Assembly (NCBI RefSeq): GCF_036746095.1
Contig: NZ_DAIOEU010000004.1
Span: 1 to 64,000, forward strand
DNA from: Dyella_B sp036746095
Lineage (GTDB): Bacteria > Pseudomonadota > Gammaproteobacteria > Xanthomonadales > Rhodanobacteraceae
Reading direction: 5' to 3'
DNA: 64,000 bases
The stretch's first letter is position 1; every line of letters begins with the position of its first letter. The notes under the pieces are model-generated. The model did not search any database and had not been told where the DNA came from. It saw only the letters and a program-made list of their open reading frames with translations. Both the position numbers and the translations under genes were made by a program. Positions 26,207-34,269 of the stretch are shown piece by piece.

Positions 26207-27080
26207 TGAAACGCGGTTCGGGCATGCCGGCGAAGGGCACCTCGATGGCGAACAGGCCACCGGCATGCGGTTCTCTCGCCAGCACCTCGGCGGAAAGTCC
26301 GTCGCGGGCACTGGTGATGTATAGCATGTTCAACCGTTCCCCGCCGAAAGCGACGCGGGTGGGCTGGGAGGCCGGCACGCGGATGATCAGGTCCTGTTTG
26401 CCGTCGGGGGTGTAGCGCACCACCCGGCCGGAACCCCATTCCGCGTTCCACAGGCCGCCTTCGCTGTCCACGGCCGAACCGTCCGGCTCGCCTTGTTGCT
26501 GCGTCAGGTCGATGTGCATGCACGCAGCGGCCACGCTGTCGCCGTAACGGCAGCGATGCACGGTGCGCTGCCACGAGTCGCAGTAATACATGGTGGCGCC
26601 GTCGGGGCTGAAGGCGATGCTGTTGCTGATCGCGACCGGTCCCAGCGGCAGTTGCTCCAGCGTCAGGTCCTGGTGCAGCCGATAGAAGGCACCGGCCGCA
26701 CGCCGCGCCTCGCCGTCCACCGGTTCATGCAGCGTGCCGAAGACGAAGCGTCCCTGGCGGTCGCAGGCGCCGTCGTTGAGGCGCGTCGGCAAGCCGGCTT
26801 CGACGTCGGCGATGCGGATCAACCGATCGCTTTCCCGGTGAAAGAACGCCAGCCCGCTTTCCAGTCCCAGCAACAGCCAGCCATCGTCTTCGCACAAGGC
26901 GAACGAGGCCAGTCGCTCCGGCATCGGCCAGCGGCGCGTGCTGCCGTCGGCAGGGCGATAGCACCACAGCACGGAGGCGTGGATATCCGTCCAGTACAGC
27001 GACTGGCTGCGCGTGCACCAGGTGACGCCTTCGCCCAGCGTGTTTTTTGCGTCCAGCACCAATGAGGCTTGCGAGCTCAT
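26190..27080 (-). CDS. SMP-30/gluconolactonase-family sugar lactonase
   Basis: A 296-residue beta-propeller lactonase of the SMP-30/regucalcin family. The metal-ligand regions LGEGVTW (N-terminus), RLNDGACD, ISNSIAFSPDG and EPDGSAVDSEGGLW are visible. In this operon it should hydrolyse the sugar lactone made by the adjacent dehydrogenase, giving galactonate (or arabinonate). ATG 27080 (MSSQASL) overlaps the stop of the dehydrogenase gene as ATGA. A longer frame up to 27119 is discounted because of this coupling. It is the last gene before the terminator. Confidence 0.88.
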   Translation of the reverse strand: MSSQASLVLDAKNTLGEGVTWCTRSQSLYWTDIHASVLWCYRPADGSTRRWPMPERLASFALCEDDGWLLLGLESGLAFFHRESDRLIRIADVEAGLPTRLNDGACDRQGRFVFGTLHEPVDGEARRAAGAFYRLHQDLTLEQLPLGPVAISNSIAFSPDGATMYYCDSWQRTVHRCRYGDSVAAACMHIDLTQQQGEPDGSAVDSEGGLWNAEWGSGRVVRYTPDGKQDLIIRVPASQPTRVAFGGERLNMLYITSARDGLSAEVLAREPHAGGLFAIEVPFAGMPEPRFTGRPA

Positions 27081-27844
27081 GCCCATCCACCGTCGACAAA
27101 GAAGTCGTGACCCGTGCACATGCGGCTGTCGTCAGCGGCCAGAAACAAGGCTGCGCGCGCGAGATCGTCCGCGCCGAGATACCCGGGCATGCACTGCTTG
27201 CGTTCAAGCTCCGCCTTGCCGGCGTCATCCAGCCACAGCTCGCGCTGCTTGTCGGTGATCACCCAGCCAGGAACCAGGGCGTTGATGCGGATCTGGTCCT
27301 TGCCCAGTTCGCGCGCCAGGCCATTGATCAGGCCGCGCACGGCGGACTTGGCCATCGCGTACATGGGATAGCCGGCGTTCTTGATCATCCAGCCGGTAGA
27401 GCCCAGGCAAATGACCGAGCCGCCGCCCAGTTCGCGCATGCCCGGCGCTACCGCCTGCGTCGCGAAATACTGGTGGCGCAGATTGACGGCGATGCTTTGC
27501 TCGAACTCTTCCGGCGTGGTGTCCTGCAGCCGATGACGGCGGTCATTGGCAGCGTTGTTGATCAACACGCTGAAGGTGCCGGCGTTCTGGCTTGCGGCGG
27601 CAATCGCCTGGCGCAGCGCCGCGATGCTGGTCACATCGCAGCGCGTGAACTGGGGTGCATGGCGTACATCGGGAAGCGAGGCGATCAACGCAGCGGCGCT
27701 GCTTTCGTCGATATCGAAGAACGCAACGCGCGCGCCCTGTTGCGCGAAGTGCGCCACGAACGCGGCGCCGATGCCCGTGGCGCCGCCGGTAATCAATACC
27801 GAGCGGTCGACCAGGCTGGGGTAGGTGGCAAACATGGGCATCAT
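27077..27844 (-). CDS. SDR-family sugar 1-dehydrogenase
   Basis: A 255-residue short-chain dehydrogenase. The cofactor motif is TGGATGIG near residue 20, with the catalytic LGSTGWM serine region and Y-x-x-x-K in YAMAKSA. The acid at the end of the second beta strand (FFDID) favours NAD over NADP. By context it oxidises galactose (or arabinose) to the 1,5- or 1,4-lactone, the entry step of the oxidative pathway completed by the lactonase, DgoD, DgoK and DgoA. It begins 14 nt after the dgoD stop and overlaps the lactonase by 4 bp. Sugar specificity is inferred from neighbours only. Confidence 0.85.
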   Translation of the reverse strand: MMPMFATYPSLVDRSVLITGGATGIGAAFVAHFAQQGARVAFFDIDESSAAALIASLPDVRHAPQFTRCDVTSIAALRQAIAAASQNAGTFSVLINNAANDRRHRLQDTTPEEFEQSIAVNLRHQYFATQAVAPGMRELGGGSVICLGSTGWMIKNAGYPMYAMAKSAVRGLINGLARELGKDQIRINALVPGWVITDKQRELWLDDAGKAELERKQCMPGYLGADDLARAALFLAADDSRMCTGHDFFVDGGWA

Positions 27845-27858
27845 GAATCGTTACGACC

Positions 27859-29007
27859 TTACCATTCGGCCACGCTGCCGTCGCTGTGACGCCAGATCGG
27901 GTTGCGCCAGCGATGCCCCACGGTGGCGCGCTCGGCGACGTATGCCTCGTTCACTTGCACGCCCAGGCCGGGGCCGGTCGGCATGGTGACAAAGCCGTTT
28001 TCATACGCGAATACGCTGCGGTCGGTGATGTAATCGAGCAGGTCGTTGGTGGCGTTGTAGTGGATGCCCAGGCTTTGTTCCTGGATGAAGGCGTTATGGC
28101 ACATCGCGTCCAATTGCAGGTTGGCCGCCAATGCGATCGGCCCCAGCGGGCAGTGCAGCGCCAGCGCCACGTCGTGGGCTTCGGCCATCATCGCAATCTT
28201 GCGCGTTTCCGTGATGCCGCCCGAATGCGACGGATCGGGCTGGATGATGTCCACGCCGCCGGTGGCGAATACGCGCTTGAAGTCGTAGCGCGAATACATG
28301 CGCTCGCCCAGGGCGATCGGCGCGGGCGAAATGCTGGCCAGTTCGGGAATGCATTCCAGGTGATCGGAAAGCACCGGCTCCTCGATGAACATCAACTTGA
28401 ACGGCACCAGTTCGCGCATCAGCACCTTGGCCATCGGCTTGTGCACGCGGCCATGGAAATCCAGGCCAAGGCCGATATCGGGGCCTACCGCGTCGCGCAC
28501 GGCCTGCACGTTTTCCAGTACGCGCTGCACTTTTTCATGCGTGTCGACGAAGTGCATTTCCTCGGTCGCGTTCATCTTCACCGCGGTGAATCCGCGCGCT
28601 ACCGCTTCCTTCGCCGCCCTGGCGGTATCCGACGGGCGATCGCCGCCGATCCACGAATACACGCGGATGCGATCGCGCACCGGGCCGCCGAACAAGGCAT
28701 GCACGGGGACGCCCAGATGCTTGCCCTTGATATCCCACAGCGCCTGATCGATGCCGGCGATGGCGCTCATCAGGATCGGGCCGCCGCGATAGAAGCCGCC
28801 GCGATACATCACGTTCCAATGATCTTCGATATGGCGCGGGTCTTTGCCAACGAGGTAGTCGGAAAGTTCCTCGACCGCCGCCGCAACCGTGTGCGCGCGG
28901 CCTTCCACGACCGGTTCGCCCCAGCCGCTGATGCCTTCATCCGTATCGATGCGTACGAACAGCCAACGCGGTGGAACGAGGAAGGTGGTGAGACGGGTGA
29001 TCTTCAT
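27859..29007 (-). CDS. dgoD: D-galactonate dehydratase
   Basis: A 382-residue enolase-superfamily dehydratase converting D-galactonate to 2-dehydro-3-deoxygalactonate. Features include MKITRLTTFLVPPRWLFVRI, the WGEPVVEGR loop, GLDFHGRVHKP and IEEPV metal-ligand regions, ALGERMYSRYDF and the catalytic histidine in LHCPLGPIALA. The length matches DgoD. ATG 29007 overlaps the dgoA stop as ATGA. It is the third enzyme of the De Ley-Doudoroff route in this operon. Confidence 0.95.
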   Translation of the reverse strand: MKITRLTTFLVPPRWLFVRIDTDEGISGWGEPVVEGRAHTVAAAVEELSDYLVGKDPRHIEDHWNVMYRGGFYRGGPILMSAIAGIDQALWDIKGKHLGVPVHALFGGPVRDRIRVYSWIGGDRPSDTARAAKEAVARGFTAVKMNATEEMHFVDTHEKVQRVLENVQAVRDAVGPDIGLGLDFHGRVHKPMAKVLMRELVPFKLMFIEEPVLSDHLECIPELASISPAPIALGERMYSRYDFKRVFATGGVDIIQPDPSHSGGITETRKIAMMAEAHDVALALHCPLGPIALAANLQLDAMCHNAFIQEQSLGIHYNATNDLLDYITDRSVFAYENGFVTMPTGPGLGVQVNEAYVAERATVGHRWRNPIWRHSDGSVAEW

Positions 29008-29639
29008 GCGCGGGTTCCTTGAGAACTTGTTATCCAGGCTTGAGCGAAGGCGTGGGCGCGACGACCGACGTCGTTCGCATCGCGGCCGGGTGCGTAGAGC
29101 GCGGAGCCGAGGCCGAAGCCGTTGGCGCCTGCGGCGATATAAGGAGCCATGTTTTCCGGCGTGATGCCGCCAACCGGCAGCATCGGCAGATCGCGCGGCA
29201 TCACTGCGCGCCATGCCTTGAGCACCGGTGGCGTGAGCAGCTCGGCGGGAAACAGCTTGATCGCGTCGGCACCGGCCTGGATGGCGCCAAAGGCTTCGGT
29301 CGGCGTGGCGACGCCGGGCACGCAATACAGGCCGGCGCGCTTGGCTGCGCTGATCACGCGCGTATCGGCGTGCGGCATCACGATCAGCTTGCCTCCTGCT
29401 GCCGCGACTTCCGTGACCTGTTCGGGTTGCAGCACGGTGCCGGCACCGATCAGGCAACGCTGGCCGAGTGCTTCGGACATCAGGCGAATGCTCTCCAGCG
29501 GCTGCGGCGAATTCATCGGCACCTCGATCACGCGAAAGCCAGCGTCGACGAGTGCGTTGCCAACGGCGAGCGCTTCGTCAGGCCGAATGCCGCGAAGAAT
29601 CGCCACCAGGGGAAGAGAATCGAGCCACGCGCGAATCAT
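29004..29639 (-). CDS. dgoA: 2-dehydro-3-deoxy-6-phosphogalactonate aldolase
   Basis: A 211-residue class I aldolase of the KDPG/KDPGal family. It cleaves the phosphorylated keto-acid to pyruvate and glyceraldehyde 3-phosphate. Signatures: LVAILRGIRPDEA, RVIEVPMNSPQP, LIGAGTVL and the Schiff-base lysine in DAIKLFPAE. ATG 29639 (MIRAWLD) overlaps the dgoK stop as ATGA; an upstream frame to 29711 is antisense-like. The stop in turn overlaps the dgoD start. Confidence 0.94.
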   Translation of the reverse strand: MIRAWLDSLPLVAILRGIRPDEALAVGNALVDAGFRVIEVPMNSPQPLESIRLMSEALGQRCLIGAGTVLQPEQVTEVAAAGGKLIVMPHADTRVISAAKRAGLYCVPGVATPTEAFGAIQAGADAIKLFPAELLTPPVLKAWRAVMPRDLPMLPVGGITPENMAPYIAAGANGFGLGSALYAPGRDANDVGRRAHAFAQAWITSSQGTRA

Positions 29640-30595
29640 GGTGTTGTTGCTCCGGAAAAAGAATGAAGCCTGGCTTTGGCCAGCAAGCCGGCAGCAGATG
29701 CCAGCTGCCACAGCCCTTGAACGGCTGCGTCATCGATGACGGTCGGTGCGGCATAGCCGAATGACCGCGCCGCCAAGGTATAGCGCTGGCATAACGACGC
29801 TTCGCCGATCAGGCACAGGGGGGAGATGCCGTCGTCGTCACGCGAACGTGCGATGCGGAATTCCTCGCCGATCAGCAGGCCGGACAGGAAATCGGGCACG
29901 TGCGCCGCCGCCAGCTCGCCGGCGAGCATCAGGGCGCGCGTCGAGAAGAGACGGCTGAAAACACCTTCGGCGCCGCTCTCCTTGGCGGTAAGCACGCCGC
30001 GACTGAACGCATCGTGGGCAAACGGCTGCGCTGGCTCGCCAGGAAGGCCGGCGCCAAGGATGGAGTGCTTGATCAGCAATGCATACATCTCGCCGGTCAT
30101 CACCGTGTCGAATGCCACGATGCGTCCATCGACCACGCTTGCCCATTTACTATGCGTGCCAGGCAGCACGAAGCGGGAGTTCGCCTGATAGAGCGGCTGC
30201 TGCGCCAGCGCACCGATGATCTGCGTTTCCTCGCCACGCATCACGTCGGCAGGCTGATGCCGCTGCAAGCCCGGCGCAATCCACAGTGCATGACTGCTGC
30301 AATCGTCCACGCGCAGCATGCCGTGCGCGATGCTCGCTGCATCGGCGGGCAATGCGACGTAGGGCACCTCACGCCAGCCCTGGCGGCTGCCGACCATGCC
30401 GGCGGCGACCGCCACGCAAGCCGGCCAATCGGCGGTGATGGCACGCAAGGCGCCAGCGAATCCGCCCTCTGGCAGGTTGCGGATGCCCCATGGCTGGTGG
30501 CGTGTCGCCACGACCTTGCCGTCGGCATCATAAAGATAGGCACGCATGCTGCTGGTGCCCCAATCCAGCCCGATCAATCGCGCGGCAGTGCTCAT
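29636..30595 (-). CDS. dgoK: 2-dehydro-3-deoxygalactonokinase
   Basis: A 319-residue sugar-acid kinase that phosphorylates 2-dehydro-3-deoxygalactonate before aldol cleavage. The ASKHA-type phosphate motif is GLDWGTSSMRAYLYD at the N-terminus. MRGEETQIIGAL and LPGTHSKWA are typical of DgoK. ATG 30595 overlaps the regulator stop, and its own stop overlaps dgoA, both as ATGA. Confidence 0.94.
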   Translation of the reverse strand: MSTAARLIGLDWGTSSMRAYLYDADGKVVATRHQPWGIRNLPEGGFAGALRAITADWPACVAVAAGMVGSRQGWREVPYVALPADAASIAHGMLRVDDCSSHALWIAPGLQRHQPADVMRGEETQIIGALAQQPLYQANSRFVLPGTHSKWASVVDGRIVAFDTVMTGEMYALLIKHSILGAGLPGEPAQPFAHDAFSRGVLTAKESGAEGVFSRLFSTRALMLAGELAAAHVPDFLSGLLIGEEFRIARSRDDDGISPLCLIGEASLCQRYTLAARSFGYAAPTVIDDAAVQGLWQLASAAGLLAKARLHSFSGATTP

Positions 30596-31305
30596 GCGGA
30601 TTTCCTCGTGCGGCGCTTGCCGGTCATGTTGGCGCGTGCATCCACGATCATCTGCTGCATGGCGCGGCGCGCCACCTCGGGCTGCTTTCGACGGATGGCG
30701 TCGAACACCTGGCGGTGATAGGGCAGGGAGTATTTGAAATTGCCGCTCTTGCGCGCGGACTGTACGAAGAAGGAACCCAAGGCGGTTTCCACGACGGAGA
30801 ACAGGGAGCTCATCAATTCGTTGCTGGTGGCGATCAGGACCGCCTCATGGAATTGCAGATCCGCCACGGCCCACTCATCACTATTGCGCGACGCTTCCAT
30901 GGCCAGATAGGCCAGCTCGATCTGCTTCAGCTGTGCGGCATCGCACCGGCGTGCGGCCAGGGCAGCTGCAGCGGGTTCGAAGATTTCGCGCATCTGCACC
31001 AGCTTCTCCACGAAGTCAGCCGGCGGCATCGACGCGCAACGCCAGGCCAGCACGTCGGCATCCAGTTGCTGCCAGTAACGTTCGTCGCGCACGCGCGTGC
31101 CGACTTTCGGCCGCGCCTCGACCAGGCCCTTGGCGGACAGCACGCGCATGGCCTCGCGCAACGCCGTGCGGCTCACCATCATCTGTTCGGCCAGGGTTTC
31201 TTCGCGCGGCAGTATCTCGCCCGGCCGAAGCTGACCGCTGACGATCCGCACCCCCAGTTCGTGGATGACATGACCATGCAGATTGCGGGCGTGGGTGACT
31301 CTCAT
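30592..31305 (-). CDS. dgoR: FadR-subfamily GntR regulator of galactonate operon (DgoR-like)
   Basis: A 237-residue transcription factor. The N-terminal winged HTH (LPREETLAEQMMVSRTALREAMRVLSAKGLV) is followed by an FCD effector domain with metal/ligand histidines (FHEAVL; YHRQVFDAI). It is the first gene of the dgo operon and probably represses it until galactonate or a related acid binds, as DgoR does in E. coli. ATG 31305 (MRVTHARNLHGH) was chosen; a longer frame to 31398 lacks conserved sequence. A close paralogue is encoded at 39047-39829. Confidence 0.9.
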   Translation of the reverse strand: MRVTHARNLHGHVIHELGVRIVSGQLRPGEILPREETLAEQMMVSRTALREAMRVLSAKGLVEARPKVGTRVRDERYWQQLDADVLAWRCASMPPADFVEKLVQMREIFEPAAAALAARRCDAAQLKQIELAYLAMEASRNSDEWAVADLQFHEAVLIATSNELMSSLFSVVETALGSFFVQSARKSGNFKYSLPYHRQVFDAIRRKQPEVARRAMQQMIVDARANMTGKRRTRKSA

Positions 31306-31637
31306 CGTTGCTCGGTTACGGTGATGGAAAAGGCCTGATCGTGTTGCATTGCGAAAGAGCTCGCGTTTGGCGTTGATGGTGGACGGGCATTGGCGCAACG
31401 TGCAAGGAAAGCGTTGCTTGTCACGTCATTGGCGTATAACACCCATCTTTTCAACACCGTCAGCCGCAACCTCCACTTATGCGAACCGCCACGATGATGC
31501 CCCAGTTCTGCTTGTTCGATGACCATGCTGCAGCGCGTAAAGCCCACACGGCCATGCGTCTATATAATCATACAATATGCTCAGAAGCGACAGGGCATGT
31601 GAGCGCCTGCTTTCATAGATTTCGTAAGGGGATTTGC
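31306..31637. promoter_or_regulatory. Divergent control region dgoR/galM-2
   Basis: This 332-nt gap separates the dgo operon from the secreted mutarotase. A consensus -10 TATAAT lies at 31563-31568 on the plus strand, followed by the dyad CATA-CAA-TATG (31569-31579) about where transcription would begin. This is a candidate operator for the FadR-type regulators. No convincing -35 is seen. Nothing else was recognised. Confidence 0.45.
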
Positions 31638-32789
31638 TTGAAATCTGTAGTACTGCTCGGTTCCATCCTTACGGCAACCCTGTTGCTGCCGCTCCCAGCG
31701 ACGGCCGGCACGGCCACCCGCGCATCCTTCGGACATACGGCGGATGGGCAGGACGTGGAGATCGTGACGCTTACCAATAGCCATGGCATGCAGGCACGCA
31801 TCATGAGCTATGGCGCGTCGCTGCAATCGCTACGGGTGCCGGACCGCAACGGCAAGCTTGCCGACGTCGTGCTCGGCTACGACACCCTGCAAGGCTATCT
31901 CGACCGACGCCAGTATCTCGGCGCGACTGTCGGTCGCTTTGCCAATCGCATCGCCCACGGCAAATTCACGCTGGATGGCAAGGCGTATAGCCTCACTTTG
32001 AATGACGGCGCCAATTCCCTGCACGGCGGCACCAAAGGCTTCGACATGCAGGTGTGGAAAGTGCTCGACGTAAAGTCGGGCTCCACGCCCAGTGTGACGA
32101 TGGAATACGTCAGCCCCGATGGTGACCAGGGTTATCCGGGCACGCTGACGGTGAAGGCGACCTACGCCTTGAGCGATGAAAACCAGCTCAAGATCGCCTA
32201 CGCCGCCACCACGGACAAGCCGACTATCGTCAATCTTTCCAATCACACGTATTGGAATCTCGGTGGTGAAGGTTCTGGTTCGGTAATGGATCAGACCCTG
32301 ATGATTCCCGGCAACGACATCACACCGGTGAGCGATGCGGCGTCGATTCCGACCGGGGAGATCGCGCCCGTTGCCGGCACGCCCTACGACTTCCGCGTTG
32401 CCAAGCCGATCGGCCGCGACATTCGCGACGGCCGGTCGCAGCAGCTGCTGTTCGGCAAGGGCTATGACATGAACTGGGTGATCAGCCGCAAGGAAACCGA
32501 GCCGCGCGTGGTGGCGCGCGTGGAAGACCCGCACTCCGGCCGCGTGATGACGCTGTGGTCGAGCAAGCCGGGCCTGCAGTTCTATTCGGGCAATTTCCTG
32601 GATGGCACCACGGTCGGCAAAGACCATCACATTTATCGCCAGGGCGATGCGTTCGTGCTGGAACCGCAGCTGTTTCCGGATACGCCGAATCATCCGGACT
32701 TCGGATCGGCCCGGCTGGCGCCGGGTGAAATCTACAGGAACATCATTGTTTACCGTTTCGGCATCGATCAGGCCGCGAAGCAACCCTGA
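31638..32789 (+). CDS. galM2: Exported aldose 1-epimerase
   Basis: A 383-residue mutarotase with a signal peptide (LKSVVLLGSILTATLLLPLPATAGTA). Landmarks are GRFANRIAHGKFTLDGK, NSLHGGTKGFDMQVW, VNLSNHTYWNLGG (catalytic histidine) and VLEPQLFPDTPNHPDF (catalytic glutamate). The start is TTG 31638, with AAGGGG at 31626-31631 six bases upstream; earlier ATGs in the frame would bury the signal peptide. It probably works in the periplasm on sugars freed from polymers, supplying the right anomer for uptake. The next gene, a glycoside hydrolase, is 116 nt downstream on the same strand. Confidence 0.9.
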   Translation: MKSVVLLGSILTATLLLPLPATAGTATRASFGHTADGQDVEIVTLTNSHGMQARIMSYGASLQSLRVPDRNGKLADVVLGYDTLQGYLDRRQYLGATVGRFANRIAHGKFTLDGKAYSLTLNDGANSLHGGTKGFDMQVWKVLDVKSGSTPSVTMEYVSPDGDQGYPGTLTVKATYALSDENQLKIAYAATTDKPTIVNLSNHTYWNLGGEGSGSVMDQTLMIPGNDITPVSDAASIPTGEIAPVAGTPYDFRVAKPIGRDIRDGRSQQLLFGKGYDMNWVISRKETEPRVVARVEDPHSGRVMTLWSSKPGLQFYSGNFLDGTTVGKDHHIYRQGDAFVLEPQLFPDTPNHPDFGSARLAPGEIYRNIIVYRFGIDQAAKQP

Positions 32790-32905
32790 CCGGTCCGTCA
32801 CAAAGGAAGCCATACCGCGCAGGAGCGCCGCACTACCGCAGTACCTATAAACACCCACCCCGTACGCGGGGGAGGGATAAAAAAGATTCAAGGGTGGATG
32901 TGACA

Positions 32906-34105
32906 ATGAAGAGCACACGATGGGCAGGGTGCCTCGCTCTGGCGCTGCTGCTTGGTGTTTCCGTGGCGCATGCCGCGGATGCGGAGCGTTGGACGGCTGC
33001 GCAGGCCAAGGCCTGGTACGCAAGGCAGCCGTGGCCGGTAGGCAGCAACTACATTCCTTCCAACGCGATCAACGAACTGGAAATGTGGCAGTCCGCCACG
33101 TTCGATCCCACGCGCATCGACCAGGAACTTGGCTGGGCGCAAGGCCTGGGCATGAACACGATGCGTGTGTTCCTGCACAACCTCTTGTGGGACCAGGATC
33201 GCGAAGGTTTCAAGAAACGCATCGACACTTTCCTAGCAATCGCCGCGAAGCATCACATCAAGCCGATCTTCGTGCTGTTCGATTCGTGCTGGGATCCCGA
33301 TCCGGTGCTGGGCCCGCAACATCCGCCGATTCCCGGCGTGCACAACTCCGGCTGGGTGCAGGCGCCTGGTACCAAGGTGCTGGACGATCCGTCGCAGTAT
33401 CCACAGCTCGAAGCCTACGTGAAGGATATTGTCGGCAGTTTTGCCAAGGATGATCGCATCCTGGCCTGGGACGTCTGGAACGAACCGGACAACGACGGCG
33501 GCGGCAATTATGCAGCCGAGGAACCCAAGGACAAATTCCAACGCGTGGCCCAACTGCTGCCGCAGGTGTTTGATTGGGCGCGCAGCCAGCATCCACTGCA
33601 ACCGCTGACCAGCGGCGTGTGGCACGACGACGATTGGTCGAAGCTGCACGCGCTCAATGCGATCGAGCAGACGCAGCTCACCCAGTCGGACATCCTCACG
33701 TTTCACAACTATGGCTTTCCGGAAGAGTTCCTGCGCCGCGTGCAGCAGTTGCATGCATATGGACGTCCGATGATCTGCACGGAATACATGGCGCGCAGTG
33801 CGGGCTCCACCGTCGACGGGGTGCTGCCGGTAGGCAAGAAGCTTGACGTCGGCATGGTCAACTGGGGCTTCGTCTCCGGCAAAACGCAGACGATTTTTCC
33901 GTGGGATTCCTGGCAGAAGCCATACACGCTGCAACCGCCGGTGATCTGGTTCCACGATCTGCTCAATCCGGATGGCACGCCTTATCGCGAGCGTGAAGCA
34001 GCAATCTTCCGTGCGCTGAGCGCAACGCCCAAAGGCGTCGTGCCCGCCGACGCGGCGATGCTGCCCGTCACCGCAGACCCGCGTGCCGTGAACGCGGCGC
34101 ACTGA
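32906..34105 (+). CDS. Exported clan-A (GH5-like) glycoside hydrolase
   Basis: A 399-residue protein with a signal peptide (MKSTRWAGCLALALLLGVSVAHA). The fold is a TIM-barrel glycosidase. The acid/base glutamate is E193 in DVWNEPDN and the likely nucleophile is E293 in ICTEYMA, about 100 residues apart as in clan GH-A. The exact family (GH5 subfamily or a relative) and substrate cannot be fixed. With the neighbouring arabinose/galactose genes, a beta-galactan or arabinogalactan backbone is a reasonable guess. ATG 32906 was used; an in-frame GTG at 32894 is possible. It is followed by a terminator. Confidence 0.8.
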   Translation: MKSTRWAGCLALALLLGVSVAHAADAERWTAAQAKAWYARQPWPVGSNYIPSNAINELEMWQSATFDPTRIDQELGWAQGLGMNTMRVFLHNLLWDQDREGFKKRIDTFLAIAAKHHIKPIFVLFDSCWDPDPVLGPQHPPIPGVHNSGWVQAPGTKVLDDPSQYPQLEAYVKDIVGSFAKDDRILAWDVWNEPDNDGGGNYAAEEPKDKFQRVAQLLPQVFDWARSQHPLQPLTSGVWHDDDWSKLHALNAIEQTQLTQSDILTFHNYGFPEEFLRRVQQLHAYGRPMICTEYMARSAGSTVDGVLPVGKKLDVGMVNWGFVSGKTQTIFPWDSWQKPYTLQPPVIWFHDLLNPDGTPYREREAAIFRALSATPKGVVPADAAMLPVTADPRAVNAAH

Positions 34106-34118
34106 ACTTTTTACTGCG

Positions 34119-34143
34119 AGGGCCGCCATGGCGGCGGCCTTTT
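34119..34143 (+). terminator. Terminator after GH5-like gene
   Basis: GGCCGCC (34121-34127), 5-nt loop, GGCGGCC (34133-34139), then TTTT. Confidence 0.8.
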
Positions 34144-34168
34144 GTGCGGCCTGAACTATCTGACCATA

Positions 34169-34179
34169 TAGTAGTACTA
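34169..34179. promoter_or_regulatory. Candidate operator upstream of TonB receptor
   Basis: TAGTA-G-TACTA is a perfect palindrome about 90 nt before the receptor start, itself framed by CCAT and ATGG. It lies in an AT-rich stretch just after the terminator, where the receptor promoter is expected. It could be a site for one of the two FadR-type regulators. No regulator has been matched to it. Confidence 0.4.
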
Positions 34180-34269
34180 ATGGCGAATTTAACTGCTTAA
34201 ACCAATATTTCGATACCAAGGGAACGCTGCCGTGCAAGGCGGCCACCCAAAGCCGAAAGGGGAAAGACC

